64,000 nucleotides of DNA. Origin: a virus. The notes beneath the pieces were generated by a model that saw only the letters and a program-made list of their open reading frames with translations, was not told where the DNA came from and searched no databases. Position 1 is the first letter of the stretch. Every line of letters starts with the position of its first letter. The translations under genes and the position numbers were made by a program. The stretch lies in the IMG/VR virus record IMGVR_UViG_3300031758_000043, positions 1 to 64,000 of that record. One strand, written 5' to 3'. Shown piece after piece: positions 28,641 through 37,339 of this stretch.

Positions 28641-29247
28641 ATTTAATATCAGTTGATTCCAATAGTGTATATGAAAAAGCATTTCCATGAATCTTAGAGG
28701 CTTTTCTACAAATAGCCATAAAAGCATCAAAATCCTTCACTCTTTTAAATACTTGACACCCTTCTGACCAGTTTTCTACCCAAGTAGAATCTTGTCCAGC
28801 CTTATGGATGTTTATTCCAAACATTCCAGTATCAGTCGTATTTTCCTCAAACACTAAATCGCGATTAGCGTCTCTCCAAACAGTCACGTTTCCGTTTCTT
28901 TGACAAAGAGCATCATACTTTCCTTGATGTTTGTCAATCTTCCATACTCCTCGATACTGTCCAGGAACAAGCCTAGCGACTCCTTTTTTATTATGGAACT
29001 CCTGAACTCCCTTTTTTCCAGGATCACAAGTTGCCATCCAACAGAAAAACTGCTTTACTCCATTTTCATCTTTATATGAAATCGTCAAGTGATCATCAAA
29101 TACGTTAGTTACCTTTTTGTATACTGCTGGAGAGGTGTTTCTTACTCCAATAATGTTCACGTCATAAGTCTTGTTTGAAGCATCCTCAAACCACTTATAG
29201 CCTTTTGCTTTGACTGCGGCCTCGACCTGTTCTCTTGTATAGCACAT
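28639..29247 (-). CDS. L,D-transpeptidase-like cell-wall enzyme candidate (possible endolysin)
   Basis: A 202-residue protein. Near the C-terminus 'GINIHKAG' (H148) is followed by 'NWSEGCQVF' (S161, G163, C164). This His...S-x-G-C arrangement resembles the catalytic site of YkuD-type L,D-transpeptidases (H...S-H/R-G-C). No signal peptide is visible, as in many endolysins. It has its own late-promoter-like motif 14 bp upstream and lies beside other late genes. It may cut or remodel peptidoglycan during lysis. The assignment rests on the motif alone. Confidence 0.5.
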   Translation of the reverse strand: MCYTREQVEAAVKAKGYKWFEDASNKTYDVNIIGVRNTSPAVYKKVTNVFDDHLTISYKDENGVKQFFCWMATCDPGKKGVQEFHNKKGVARLVPGQYRGVWKIDKHQGKYDALCQRNGNVTVWRDANRDLVFEENTTDTGMFGINIHKAGQDSTWVENWSEGCQVFKRVKDFDAFMAICRKASKIHGNAFSYTLLESTDIK

Positions 29248-29261
29248 AATTTAATTGCGTT

Positions 29262-29270
29262 TTATTTATT
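29262..29270 (-). promoter_or_regulatory. Late-promoter-like motif AATAAATAA
   Basis: The minus strand reads AATAAATAA, 14 bp upstream of the ATG at 29247. Confidence 0.55.
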
Positions 29271-29276
29271 TATTTG

Positions 29277-30209
29277 TTAAAGAGCGGTGATTCCAGCAGC
29301 AGACTCAGCTCTACCTGTACCAGCATCCCTAGAATTGATTATTCTATTGGGTTTTACCCAATCTTTTAGCCCAATGTAAAATCCATCCTTAAGCGAATCG
29401 GTGACTTCAAATTTATTTAAGATTTCTTCTGTATTTGAGTACCCTGCCTCTTCTAACTTAGATTTAATCTCGTCACTGGTGTATTTCTTATCATCAAGGT
29501 CAGGTTCGTCTACCGCCTGGTACCAGTCAAGATATTGATAGATGCCTGACTCCTGATCAGATGTATCTATGTGTTCTGTAGTATTTTCACTATTGTTACG
29601 GGAGATGATGTTTTCTAAGTATTTATCAAGAGGTGTAAAGATGAGTACGTCCTTGATTTTATCTGAGTCGTAATAGTTTTTAATAGCATCACCTACATCA
29701 TCAAAAAGAATGGTCTTGGCAGAGAGTAATGCTGCTGCCCATGCCATTGCGCTAACTCGACCGTCTCCCTGTCTGCCACCCATTTTTCTTATGGTTGACT
29801 TGCACTTTTCTGGATCGTATCCTGCGATCCTCTCGATCTCCTCATACTTTGATTTTTCTTCTGGGCTTGCCTCTTCTTCCCATTCCTTAAACTTATCATC
29901 GTATAATTTTATCACGTGAGGAGAGTCTGTCTCAGCTGCGATTTTAGCAAGAGTCGGCATTCCGGCTTCTTCTACCAGTTTGATGAAGGCTGGTCCTACT
30001 TCAGGATTATTAAAGTTATCAGTTCCGACTAATACTGTTTCAGCATCAAGATCATCATACCAGTGCTTCGCACCCAATTGATTCATTGCAAAATAAGTCT
30101 TGCCTGATGCACTTGGACCTGAGAGCAATATAAGATCCTTTTGATCTAAATTAAACTCACGAGCTTCATATAATGCTACCCACCTAGTGTAATTTAATAA
30201 GTACTTCAT
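29277..30209 (-). CDS. Tagged P-loop kinase-like protein (candidate delivered effector)
   Basis: A 310-residue protein beginning MKYLLNYTRWVALYE|A, the capsid-targeting-like tag ending in L-Y-E. It then has a Walker A motif 'LLSGPSASGKTYF' (G31-T38), as in polynucleotide kinases and zeta-toxin-type kinases that phosphorylate nucleotide sugars. Later features are 'LFDDVGD' (Walker-B-like) and an Asp/Glu-rich C-terminal half, ending GRAESAAGITAL. A tagged ATP-dependent kinase would be a good candidate for a protein injected with the genome. It lies directly downstream of the sheath gene, after a terminator. The substrate is unknown. Confidence 0.6.
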   Translation of the reverse strand: MKYLLNYTRWVALYEAREFNLDQKDLILLSGPSASGKTYFAMNQLGAKHWYDDLDAETVLVGTDNFNNPEVGPAFIKLVEEAGMPTLAKIAAETDSPHVIKLYDDKFKEWEEEASPEEKSKYEEIERIAGYDPEKCKSTIRKMGGRQGDGRVSAMAWAAALLSAKTILFDDVGDAIKNYYDSDKIKDVLIFTPLDKYLENIISRNNSENTTEHIDTSDQESGIYQYLDWYQAVDEPDLDDKKYTSDEIKSKLEEAGYSNTEEILNKFEVTDSLKDGFYIGLKDWVKPNRIINSRDAGTGRAESAAGITAL

Positions 30210-30228
30210 TTTCTAGTCAATTTTAATA

Positions 30229-30256
30229 AAAAAGGAGACCCAAAGATCTCCTTTCA
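30229..30256 (-). terminator. Terminator after tail sheath gene
   Basis: On the minus strand AAAGGAGA pairs with TCTCCTTT across an 8-nt loop and is followed by a T-run, between the sheath stop (30276) and the kinase-like gene start (30209). Confidence 0.8.
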
Positions 30257-30275
30257 TATTTATAAGCAATAGTCA

Positions 30276-33275
30276 TTAGAAGCTCGGTATAAATCCAGTA
30301 GAATCTGAACTTAACGTTCCTCCAACTCTTGTGATAGTGATTCGGTTGATGAACTTTTGAATTCCTCTTGGGAAGTCTACTCGAATATCAATGATTGCTG
30401 CATTTGCAGAGATCACCTCGTTCGTATTATTTGAAGAATCAAATATCACTTCAAAAGAGTTGACTCCTCGGGCATTCAATACTGCCGTCATGTAGTTTTC
30501 AACGATAGTTCTTACTCTTAGTCTTGTGATCTCATCATTGAAATCAAACAAGAAGTTGAACAAGATCTTCTCAATGTCTCTCTCGATAGTCGATAAGTTA
30601 TCTCTAACGTGAGCGTTGTTAAGAGCTGAATTGATTCTTTGGTATGCAGTGTTATTAGAGAATAGGATGATTCCAAATCCTCTACGTTTAACTGTCAAGT
30701 TGAATCCAGCTGGCTCCAAGTAATCTCTGTCCTCGTCAGTAAGATCGTATTCTAATCCTACTACTTCAGGATCTGTGATTGCTCCACGTTTTCCTCCAGC
30801 TACGATCAAGAAAGGAGTTCCGTTCTTGAATTTTCTAACGTATAAGTTAGAGATGTAACCAGCTTGTGGAACCGAGATGTTCTTGCTTCCACTTCTAACT
30901 ATCAAGTTAGGGAAGTGATAAGAAGCATAAGAAGATAGAGGAACTCCCTTAACATCCTCTTCAGCAAACTTAAACGTGAAGCTTGGATTTAAAGAAAGAT
31001 CTCCACCTTGAGAGATATACTCAGTTGAAACCAATTTAGTAGTTCTATTGATGAAGCTAGGATCTACTGATTTCTCAAACTGCTGAACAGATGGAGCGTT
31101 TAGTAGAGCCATTGCTTGGCCGTTAAGAGCAGCTAACTTAGCTAAGTGATACTTAGAAGATGCAGAGATTGTTCCAGCATAAGAGTCAACCACGTATCTA
31201 AAGTCTACAACTTCTCCGTTTGCTAAGGTCTGTGGAATTGAAGTCGAAGTGAAAAGGTAATCTAAGATTCCGCCTGTTCCTTCAAGTCTTTCAGCAGTTC
31301 CATTAGGAAGAAGATCATTACGAAGAGCAAAAGGTTTCAAGTTTTGTCCCTTTAAGCTTGTCGCAAAGTTATAGATTCCTTTGTAAACTGAAACCTCATT
31401 TCCAGTTGTGTCTAGTCCTTGAACCTCATCTACACTAGGTGCCATTGTAGTCACAGTGTAAGTCAAAGTATAAGGGCTAAGCTCCTCAGCTTGAGAGACT
31501 GAGATGATTTTTAGCAATCGTGGACGAACTGATCCGGTGATCTTTGCTTTGATAAAGTTATTCACCTTAATGAATTCGTCGATCTTAGCTTTGTTTGCTG
31601 TGTTCGCAGTATTGATTCCCAAAATCAGCTTATTAGGCTGTATGATATCGTAGCTAGTAAAGAAGTTAGTATCAGTAAGATCAAAAATGTGCTTGAATTC
31701 TTCACCAGAATCTAAAATGATCTTTACATAGTCTTCTGTGTCAGGTCCAGTGTAATAGTTAACACTCACTTGATTCAATAAAGAAATGTCTTGGAAGATA
31801 AGAATCTTAATATAAGGAATGGTTCCATTCAAGAAGTTATCAAGCACTTTAACATAATAAGTGTTAGATCCATCGACCATTTCATCACCAGTCTGAATGA
31901 ATCCCATCATGTACGACTCATATAACTTACTTCCTTTAGTCGCAACTAAGTAAGAATCACCAACGAGTGGAGTCACTTCATAAAGGTCTCCTTCTTGGAT
32001 AGGAAGAGTGTTTCCGTTATCCTGGAATCCAGCGTTGAATGAAGATTCATTTAATACTCCGACTACCGATGGATTATTTGATAACATAAAGATAAGCTCT
32101 CCATCAGAAGGCTTAGCGTAACTTAATGTGTTAATCAATGGAGTTGAAAGCTGAGTAGTTAAGTCAGTATCGTATCCAAAATCATCAGCTGCATAAGAAT
32201 CTAGTGAATCTAATTCATCAAATCCGTGTCCAACTAAGTCAATTCTATGAGTAGTGACGTCTTGATCAGCGAATGACGTGTTAGTCAAGTCAATCAAGTC
32301 TAGTTTTTCAATGTCTAATGCACAAAGAATTCCAGTAGTAGGATATGCACGATTTACTAATCTATCGATAGAAACAGTAACTCCGCTCTGGTCTCTAAAA
32401 TCAGGAATTAAACATCCGATTGTTCTTGTAATTACTTTGATCTCTCTTAATGCAAAGAAATCAGATGCTTTAGCAGATTTTAGTCCTACTGAATCAAAAA
32501 ACTGGCTGTATACTGGGTCTTTTGAAAGTTTCAAATAATTAGACCAGTCACCGCTAATCATGATTACTTCAACGAAATAATCAGCGATAAAATCATCAGG
32601 GTGAACAAATTCAGGAAATTCTGTTCCTGCGCCAGCAACATTTGAATACCATTCTTTTGCAGTTACGTCATATCCTGTAATAGCTGCTTTTCTTACCCAA
32701 ATCGTAGCATTATTGTATCCTAAGTTAGCAAAGGAAAGAATTTTATTCGCATCAATTGAAGTTATTCCAAATCCTCCAGGGTTAGTGATGTAATCATCAC
32801 CTAAGGAAATATTCTTTGACTTGTTTAACTCATCAGCAGATGCAAACCATAATCTTTGACGATTAAAGAAGTTAACCGCTGGCCATGCATCAGGTACAGC
32901 ATCCGAGTTATTTGAAGAAGCTTCAGTATTGAACGTAGTGTAATACGCTAGGTCCAAGTTTAACGCAGGATCTTCCTCAATGTCTAAAGGCATAACGTTT
33001 AGAGCAAAAACAGGTCCTTCTCTAAGAGCGACTTCAATCGTTCTATGGAAGTAACTTCCTGCTTTTTCTAGTTTTGGATCGATCTCTCCAAATACTGCTT
33101 TTAGGGTTCTAACGTCGTTAATTAACACAACAGTATTGTAGGGTCCTACTCGGCTAGATCCGACAACAAGTCGGCCGGTCGTAAGAGGCAAGACGATGTT
33201 CTCGCTCGCGTCTATCTCAACCGTGTAAACACCGCTTGACTTGTAATTGTTCAGGTTTATCCTTGGTTCAGCCAT
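30276..33275 (-). CDS. 18: Tail sheath protein gp18
   Basis: A 999-residue contractile tail sheath protein. The N-terminus, with 'SSGVYTVEIDASE' and 'GRLVVGSSRVGPYNTVVLI', follows the conserved sheath start. The C-terminal part contains 'YISNLYVRKFKNGTPFLIVAGG' and 'LNNAHVRDNLSTIERDIEKIL', matching the sheath C-terminal domain that wraps the tube. T4 gp18 has 659 residues, so this carries about 340 extra residues, probably as surface-exposed insertions in the middle. It has its own late-promoter motif 21 bp upstream. Confidence 0.88.
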   Translation of the reverse strand: MAEPRINLNNYKSSGVYTVEIDASENIVLPLTTGRLVVGSSRVGPYNTVVLINDVRTLKAVFGEIDPKLEKAGSYFHRTIEVALREGPVFALNVMPLDIEEDPALNLDLAYYTTFNTEASSNNSDAVPDAWPAVNFFNRQRLWFASADELNKSKNISLGDDYITNPGGFGITSIDANKILSFANLGYNNATIWVRKAAITGYDVTAKEWYSNVAGAGTEFPEFVHPDDFIADYFVEVIMISGDWSNYLKLSKDPVYSQFFDSVGLKSAKASDFFALREIKVITRTIGCLIPDFRDQSGVTVSIDRLVNRAYPTTGILCALDIEKLDLIDLTNTSFADQDVTTHRIDLVGHGFDELDSLDSYAADDFGYDTDLTTQLSTPLINTLSYAKPSDGELIFMLSNNPSVVGVLNESSFNAGFQDNGNTLPIQEGDLYEVTPLVGDSYLVATKGSKLYESYMMGFIQTGDEMVDGSNTYYVKVLDNFLNGTIPYIKILIFQDISLLNQVSVNYYTGPDTEDYVKIILDSGEEFKHIFDLTDTNFFTSYDIIQPNKLILGINTANTANKAKIDEFIKVNNFIKAKITGSVRPRLLKIISVSQAEELSPYTLTYTVTTMAPSVDEVQGLDTTGNEVSVYKGIYNFATSLKGQNLKPFALRNDLLPNGTAERLEGTGGILDYLFTSTSIPQTLANGEVVDFRYVVDSYAGTISASSKYHLAKLAALNGQAMALLNAPSVQQFEKSVDPSFINRTTKLVSTEYISQGGDLSLNPSFTFKFAEEDVKGVPLSSYASYHFPNLIVRSGSKNISVPQAGYISNLYVRKFKNGTPFLIVAGGKRGAITDPEVVGLEYDLTDEDRDYLEPAGFNLTVKRRGFGIILFSNNTAYQRINSALNNAHVRDNLSTIERDIEKILFNFLFDFNDEITRLRVRTIVENYMTAVLNARGVNSFEVIFDSSNNTNEVISANAAIIDIRVDFPRGIQKFINRITITRVGGTLSSDSTGFIPSF

Positions 33276-33296
33276 TTCTGTGTAGATATTTTTAGT

Positions 33297-33305
33297 TTAT
33301 TTATC
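33297..33305 (-). promoter_or_regulatory. Late-promoter-like motif GATAAATAA (tail sheath)
   Basis: GATAAATAA on the minus strand, 21 bp before the sheath ATG. It precedes a gene certain to be late, making it one of the most persuasive copies. Confidence 0.68.
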
Positions 33306-33366
33306 TAAATTTATAGCAACAAATCCAAAAAATTTGAAAAATTAAGATCCTCTGGCCCGTTTCTAG

Positions 33367-33372
33367 TATAAT
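33367..33372 (+). promoter_or_regulatory. TATAAT promoter element before dCTPase gene
   Basis: TAGTATAAT ends 19 bp before the ATG at 33392, divergent from the sheath late promoter. Early and late units thus diverge from this 116-bp gap. Confidence 0.5.
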
Positions 33373-33391
33373 ATAACAAATACTGTGTATA

Positions 33392-33859
33392 ATGGCAAAC
33401 GTAGACAACACTTGTGCTGACTTAGAGATTGAAGATCTTTACTCAAAAAGCACCGATACTTTAGGCGACATCATGGCTCTCCAAAAGGACACTCAAAACA
33501 ACGTTTATGGATGGGATTTTGAGGGCATGACTCTTCGAGAGATCATGTCATTTTGGCACGCAAATACTCACGCAATGGTCGATGAGATTCATGAAGCGAC
33601 TGATGCATTGGGAGGAATCAAAGACGGAAGCGGAAACGCCATTTGGAAATATTGGAAGAAGGACTTTGAAAAGTACAGTTTCATGAAATTCTCAGATCTT
33701 TCCGAGACTGATCAGCTTGAAGCAAAATTTGAAATCATTGACATGCTTCATTTTTTTATGAATTACGCAATCTCAATCGGAATGACTCCTCAGGAGATGT
33801 ACAACATGTACATGTCTAAGAATAAGGAGAACAGAGATCGTCAATCTAGAGGCTATTAA
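33392..33859 (+). CDS. 56: dCTP/dUTP pyrophosphatase gp56
   Basis: A 155-residue all-alpha NTP pyrophosphatase resembling T4 gp56, which hydrolyses dCTP and dUTP to the monophosphates. The metal-binding helices are visible in 'VDEIHEATDALGG' and 'AKFEIIDMLHFFMN'. The C-terminal 'YMSKNKENRDRQSRGY' is very close to T4 'YLKNKENFARQDNGY'. In T4 this keeps unmodified dCTP out of DNA and makes dCMP for hydroxymethylation. A dCMP hydroxymethylase-like gene and dCMP deaminase lie in the same rightward block. Confidence 0.85.
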   Translation: MANVDNTCADLEIEDLYSKSTDTLGDIMALQKDTQNNVYGWDFEGMTLREIMSFWHANTHAMVDEIHEATDALGGIKDGSGNAIWKYWKKDFEKYSFMKFSDLSETDQLEAKFEIIDMLHFFMNYAISIGMTPQEMYNMYMSKNKENRDRQSRGY

Positions 33860-33901
33860 TTTTAATAGTTACCATAAATTTAGTAAAATAACCCCAATAC
33901 A

Positions 33902-34132
33902 ATGGATACAATCCCAGGCGGAGGTGGACAACCTCAATTAAACATTAACTTAGCTGATGCTCCATACATGGAGTGTGAAGAGTGTCAAGGAAAGCTTTTT
34001 GAAGAAAAGATGATGATCAAAAAGGTTTCTAAATTCATGACTGGCTCCGATCAGGACTCAATCGTCCCAATTCCAGTCATCGCTTGCGCTAAGTGTGGAC
34101 ACGTAAACGAATTATTTAAACCAAAAGTATGA
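33902..34132 (+). CDS. Small zinc-ribbon protein
   Basis: A 76-residue protein with two CxxC pairs, 'MECEECQGKLF' and 'IACAKCGHVN', spaced about 40 residues apart, a likely zinc ribbon. An N-terminal Gly/Pro-rich arm precedes it. It overlaps the polymerase gene start by 4 bp (ATGA), so it is translated with it. A nucleic-acid or protein adaptor role is possible; function is not known. Confidence 0.62.
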   Translation: MDTIPGGGGQPQLNINLADAPYMECEECQGKLFEEKMMIKKVSKFMTGSDQDSIVPIPVIACAKCGHVNELFKPKV

Positions 34133-35547
34133 TAGTAGGATCTGAAGTATTGAATGATGGAACTTTTCTAGTCTCTTATTATGATGAGAACGGTAAAACC
34201 GCTTTCATGAAGAAGAGGTTAGCTGACCATGAGCTCTATAACTGGGTCGAATCTTCTAATCCAACTGCTACTCGCAATTGGGATGGGAAGTTCGTCAAAC
34301 GTGGAATGAGCGCCGGCCAATACATCAATCAATTTAGGATCCAAGAACTAATTCGTGAAAAACTCACAGCCGAGGAGATCGCAGCAGTCTATAACCAAGA
34401 TAACTTTCCTAAAAAGACTTACCTCGATATCGAGATCAAGCTAATAGACGATAGCTTTCCAGAACCAGATAAAGCTCGAATGCCAGTAGGTCTTATCTCC
34501 TTTTGTAATGAGGATAACGTCACCTACATTCTTTCTATTCTTAACTCTGAAGATCAGCCTGACGGTTTGACTCAAGATCAGATAACTCAGATGGAAAAGG
34601 ACGTGAACGATTACTTTAGAAAGACCGTTCCTCTTAGAGAAGCCGACCGTGCACTATTTGAGCAAGATTTTAAGATCAAATACAAGTTCTTCAAGACTGA
34701 GGAAGAGTTAATGGAATTCTATTTTCATCGAATCATGCCGCATTTCTCATTTGTTACTGGATGGAATGTGACTGAATTTGACTGGAAGTATCTCATGAAT
34801 CGAGCCAAAAACATCAAAGTCGATGCAATGGCAACCATGCCGACTAAATCTACTTTCTCAAAGGTAAAGATACCAACTCACCTAGGAGTTCTCGATTACA
34901 TGCAAGTCTTTGAAAAGCTCAAGCCTTATAAAGTCGTTGAGAATTACAAGTTAGACTATATTGCAGAACTCGTCCTAGGTACCGCCAAATTGAAGCACGA
35001 TTACTCATCATTCATAGAGTTTCAAAAAGATACTTATCTCTTTACTATGTATAACGTGATTGACGTCATCCTAGTAAAACTAATTGAAGATAAGCTTTCA
35101 ATCCTAGATGTTGCCTTTGAGATGTCTAACGTTGCCCAAGTCGATGTGAATAAAGTATTTAGTCCAGTACACATTGCAGAGCTTCTAATGTGTCGTGAAT
35201 TTCTAAATAAGAATCTTAAAATGATGAAGCTCCCTTGGGGAGAAGAGGTACTCGATGCGACCTATGCTGGTGCATACGTTAAGGATCCTATTCCAGGTTA
35301 CTATAACGCGATCGCATGTTATGACTTCTCTTCAATGTATCCAAACATTCAGATTCAATTCAATATCTCACCAGACACTTATTTAGGCAAGATTGATAAA
35401 GTAAAGAAGGATGGAACCGAGATCCATACTAAAAACGATACCATGTTTTCAAGCAAATCAGACTCTGTTGCTCGAACAATACTGACTCGACTCTATGATG
35501 AAAGAATCAAGACACAAGGGGAGATCAAAAAACTTAAAAACTCATAA
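34129..35547 (+). CDS. 43: Family B DNA polymerase, N-terminal half (split gp43)
   Basis: A 472-residue protein matching the first half of T4 gp43. The proofreading exonuclease is intact: DIE (100-102, exo I), 'TGWNVTEFDWKYL' (N213/D218, exo II) and 'YNVID' (Y308/D312, exo III). Polymerase motif A is present as 'YDFSSMYPN' with D399. The protein then stops at residue 472, about 70 residues after motif A. Motif B (KxxxNxxYG) and motif C (DTD), which form the rest of the active site, are absent. T4 gp43 has 898 residues. No C-terminal half occurs in any frame downstream or elsewhere in the window. Split gp43 genes are known in some T4 relatives and in Rhodothermus phage RM378. Confidence 0.88.
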   Translation: MIVGSEVLNDGTFLVSYYDENGKTAFMKKRLADHELYNWVESSNPTATRNWDGKFVKRGMSAGQYINQFRIQELIREKLTAEEIAAVYNQDNFPKKTYLDIEIKLIDDSFPEPDKARMPVGLISFCNEDNVTYILSILNSEDQPDGLTQDQITQMEKDVNDYFRKTVPLREADRALFEQDFKIKYKFFKTEEELMEFYFHRIMPHFSFVTGWNVTEFDWKYLMNRAKNIKVDAMATMPTKSTFSKVKIPTHLGVLDYMQVFEKLKPYKVVENYKLDYIAELVLGTAKLKHDYSSFIEFQKDTYLFTMYNVIDVILVKLIEDKLSILDVAFEMSNVAQVDVNKVFSPVHIAELLMCREFLNKNLKMMKLPWGEEVLDATYAGAYVKDPIPGYYNAIACYDFSSMYPNIQIQFNISPDTYLGKIDKVKKDGTEIHTKNDTMFSSKSDSVARTILTRLYDERIKTQGEIKKLKNS

Positions 35548-35548
35548 A

Positions 35549-35776
35549 ATGGCAAAACCTATACTAGTAGTTGCATTTCCAGTACAAGTAGAGCTAGATG
35601 AAATATCTGCAGTAATCATACCTCTTGAACGTAGGCTCACTGATTACCACGTCATCGCATATCGAGCATCAGACATAACTGAATTAAATCTTAAAGTTCT
35701 CAATCCTGGAGAGTCTTCTGATCTTGATATTGAGGCTCTTAAAAAACAAATCAAAGAAAAAATCTTTAAACAATAA
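35549..35776 (+). CDS. Hypothetical protein after split polymerase
   Basis: A 75-residue protein from ATG 35549, one base after the polymerase half's stop codon. An upstream in-frame extension into the polymerase gene is possible but less likely. It begins MAKPILVVAFPVQVELDEIS and ends in a Lys-rich helix. No motif is recognised. It occupies the point where gp43 is interrupted, but shows no endonuclease motif. Confidence 0.6.
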   Translation: MAKPILVVAFPVQVELDEISAVIIPLERRLTDYHVIAYRASDITELNLKVLNPGESSDLDIEALKKQIKEKIFKQ

Positions 35777-35778
35777 AT

Positions 35779-36084
35779 ATGAACACACCAGAAAATTTTA
35801 TCAATTGGCTTGAGGGATTCCTCGATGCATGTAAAAACAAACCAACTGCTCCTCAAATCAAGGAGATCAGAAAGAAGATATCAGATATCAAACCCTCAAG
35901 TGGTGATACTTATCAAGCTCTTTGGAATCCAAATGTTGAACCCATGCCTATGAATAGTTTCCCAACTATAGGACTAGTTCAACCAGACAGTATTGAACCA
36001 AATAATGGCCCACTAGATGAAGCGTTTATGGCAGAAATTGAAAAAAGAAAGTCCGCTACTACAATGGACGAGCTTTTTGACTAA
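35779..36084 (+). CDS. Hypothetical protein with acidic C-terminal LFD
   Basis: A 101-residue protein with a helical N-terminal domain ('FINWLEGFLDACKNKPT') and a flexible Pro/Asn-rich middle. It ends 'TTMDELFD', an acidic-hydrophobic tail like those ending gp32 and the helicase in this phage. It starts 2 bp after the previous gene's stop. Function is unknown; the tail may bind a replisome partner. Confidence 0.6.
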   Translation: MNTPENFINWLEGFLDACKNKPTAPQIKEIRKKISDIKPSSGDTYQALWNPNVEPMPMNSFPTIGLVQPDSIEPNNGPLDEAFMAEIEKRKSATTMDELFD

Positions 36085-36100
36085 AAAAAATAAGAAGAAG

Positions 36101-36748
36101 ATGAATGAGGATAAGTTGATTTCTCTTATGGAGAACTTCACTGGTCAGAAATTCCAGTGGATCAAAACAAATAGACCTGAACTTTTAGGTAAGGTCGTGA
36201 CTTGTAGAAATATTGAGCCTAGAGGAGATCGCTTTTTTGCTCAATTTGATGATGGGTCATCAGTGGACACCGCTCAATTAAACTCTAATCTTTTAATGAT
36301 TAGCGGTGACATGCATCCTTTAACTAAAGCGGAAGTCGAGGCGATTTCAGGTCCACGTCGACCCACTACTTCTCCTGCCCAACAAAGACATTCTGCCGCA
36401 CAACCTGCATCACAACAGACTTCTCCACACATGGGAGCTCAGCCTGCGAATCAGCCAGTCTCTCATGCAGGCCCTAAAGCCAATATGTTTGACATGTTTA
36501 GTTCAGAAAACAGTCAGATCAGTCTAAGCCTTCTAGTAAAGCTTCCAGACAAGAAGCTATTAAAGCTTATGTACACTAACGCTGAAGACAAGGAGAAGTT
36601 TTTAGAAGAACTTTCTGAGTACGTTTTTCGTGAGATAAATAAAACTGTAGTGAAGGAAGCCGTTTCTTCTATAGTAGTTCCTCCTGGACAGACTAAAAGA
36701 GAACGCACTGGACCTACTATAACAGTGAACGAGATCCATGAAACTTGA
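36101..36748 (+). CDS. Hypothetical protein with Pro/Gln linker and MFDMF motif
   Basis: A 215-residue protein from ATG 36101; an upstream in-frame start inside the previous gene is unlikely. It has an SH3-like N-terminal domain ('LLGKVVTCRNIEPRGDRFFAQFDDG') and a linker rich in Pro, Gln, Ala and Ser. Next comes 'NMFDMFSSE', resembling the clamp-binding FDMF at the T4 gp43 C-terminus, then a helical C-terminal domain. It overlaps the next gene by 11 bp. It may be a replisome accessory protein, an inference from motif and place. Confidence 0.55.
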   Translation: MNEDKLISLMENFTGQKFQWIKTNRPELLGKVVTCRNIEPRGDRFFAQFDDGSSVDTAQLNSNLLMISGDMHPLTKAEVEAISGPRRPTTSPAQQRHSAAQPASQQTSPHMGAQPANQPVSHAGPKANMFDMFSSENSQISLSLLVKLPDKKLLKLMYTNAEDKEKFLEELSEYVFREINKTVVKEAVSSIVVPPGQTKRERTGPTITVNEIHET

Positions 36749-37295
36749 TGCTTTTAACCAGACTGAAGAATACTCTGACGGAACCTATAAGGTTTTAAAC
36801 TTTACCGGAGATAAGGGAAAATTCAAAAGAATTTCTTGTTCAAAGGAAGCAATATGTTTGCTTCCTTTTGACGTTAATGAAGACGGTAAGATCAAGAATG
36901 TGTATCTTGCTAAATACCATGACTATGTCCTAGATGGACAGAACCACCGGTGTATCACAACTAGCCTGGAGCCTGATGATTTTGAGACCTATCATGATTC
37001 TTTGATCAGCTGTATTGACCGTGAGTTAGGATTAGATGACGTTGAAGTCAATGACTTATATTATTTAGGCCAAGTTAGACACACTATCCCATTTACTAAG
37101 AATTATAAGTGTTACGCAGTAAATGTGACTAATTATTCAGAAGATCCTACTGGATTTACTCCTAAGCTATCGGATCCAACTGATAAGCTTCACTCTATCG
37201 ATAAGGTACGATTTAGCAGAGTCATTAATGGAGAGATCTGTGATTCTTTAACTTTGTCCTGTGCGATTTTACTCATTTCTTACCTTTCTGAGTAG
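36738..37295 (+). CDS. Possible Nudix-fold protein
   Basis: A 185-residue protein. The segment 'DSLISCIDRELGLDDVEVND' followed by 'LYYLGQVRHTIPFTKNYKCY' recalls the helix and following strand of a Nudix hydrolase (REL...G), but the full Nudix box with its paired glutamates is not present. It may be a degenerate or structural member. It sits immediately upstream of uvsX. The assignment is tentative. Confidence 0.4.
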   Translation: MKLDAFNQTEEYSDGTYKVLNFTGDKGKFKRISCSKEAICLLPFDVNEDGKIKNVYLAKYHDYVLDGQNHRCITTSLEPDDFETYHDSLISCIDRELGLDDVEVNDLYYLGQVRHTIPFTKNYKCYAVNVTNYSEDPTGFTPKLSDPTDKLHSIDKVRFSRVINGEICDSLTLSCAILLISYLSE

Positions 37296-37339
37296 AACTT
37301 TTATCCTTTTTTAAGTAAAAGATAAAAAAATAGATAAAC

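Noticed and set aside
35548-36084. Frameshifted C-terminal half of polymerase after 35547
   Set aside because: No motif B or C sequence appears in any frame; other small genes occupy the region.
36017-36100. Upstream start for the 215-residue protein
   Set aside because: It would overlap the previous gene's end in another phase, and ATG 36101 follows an A/G-rich leader directly after the previous stop.
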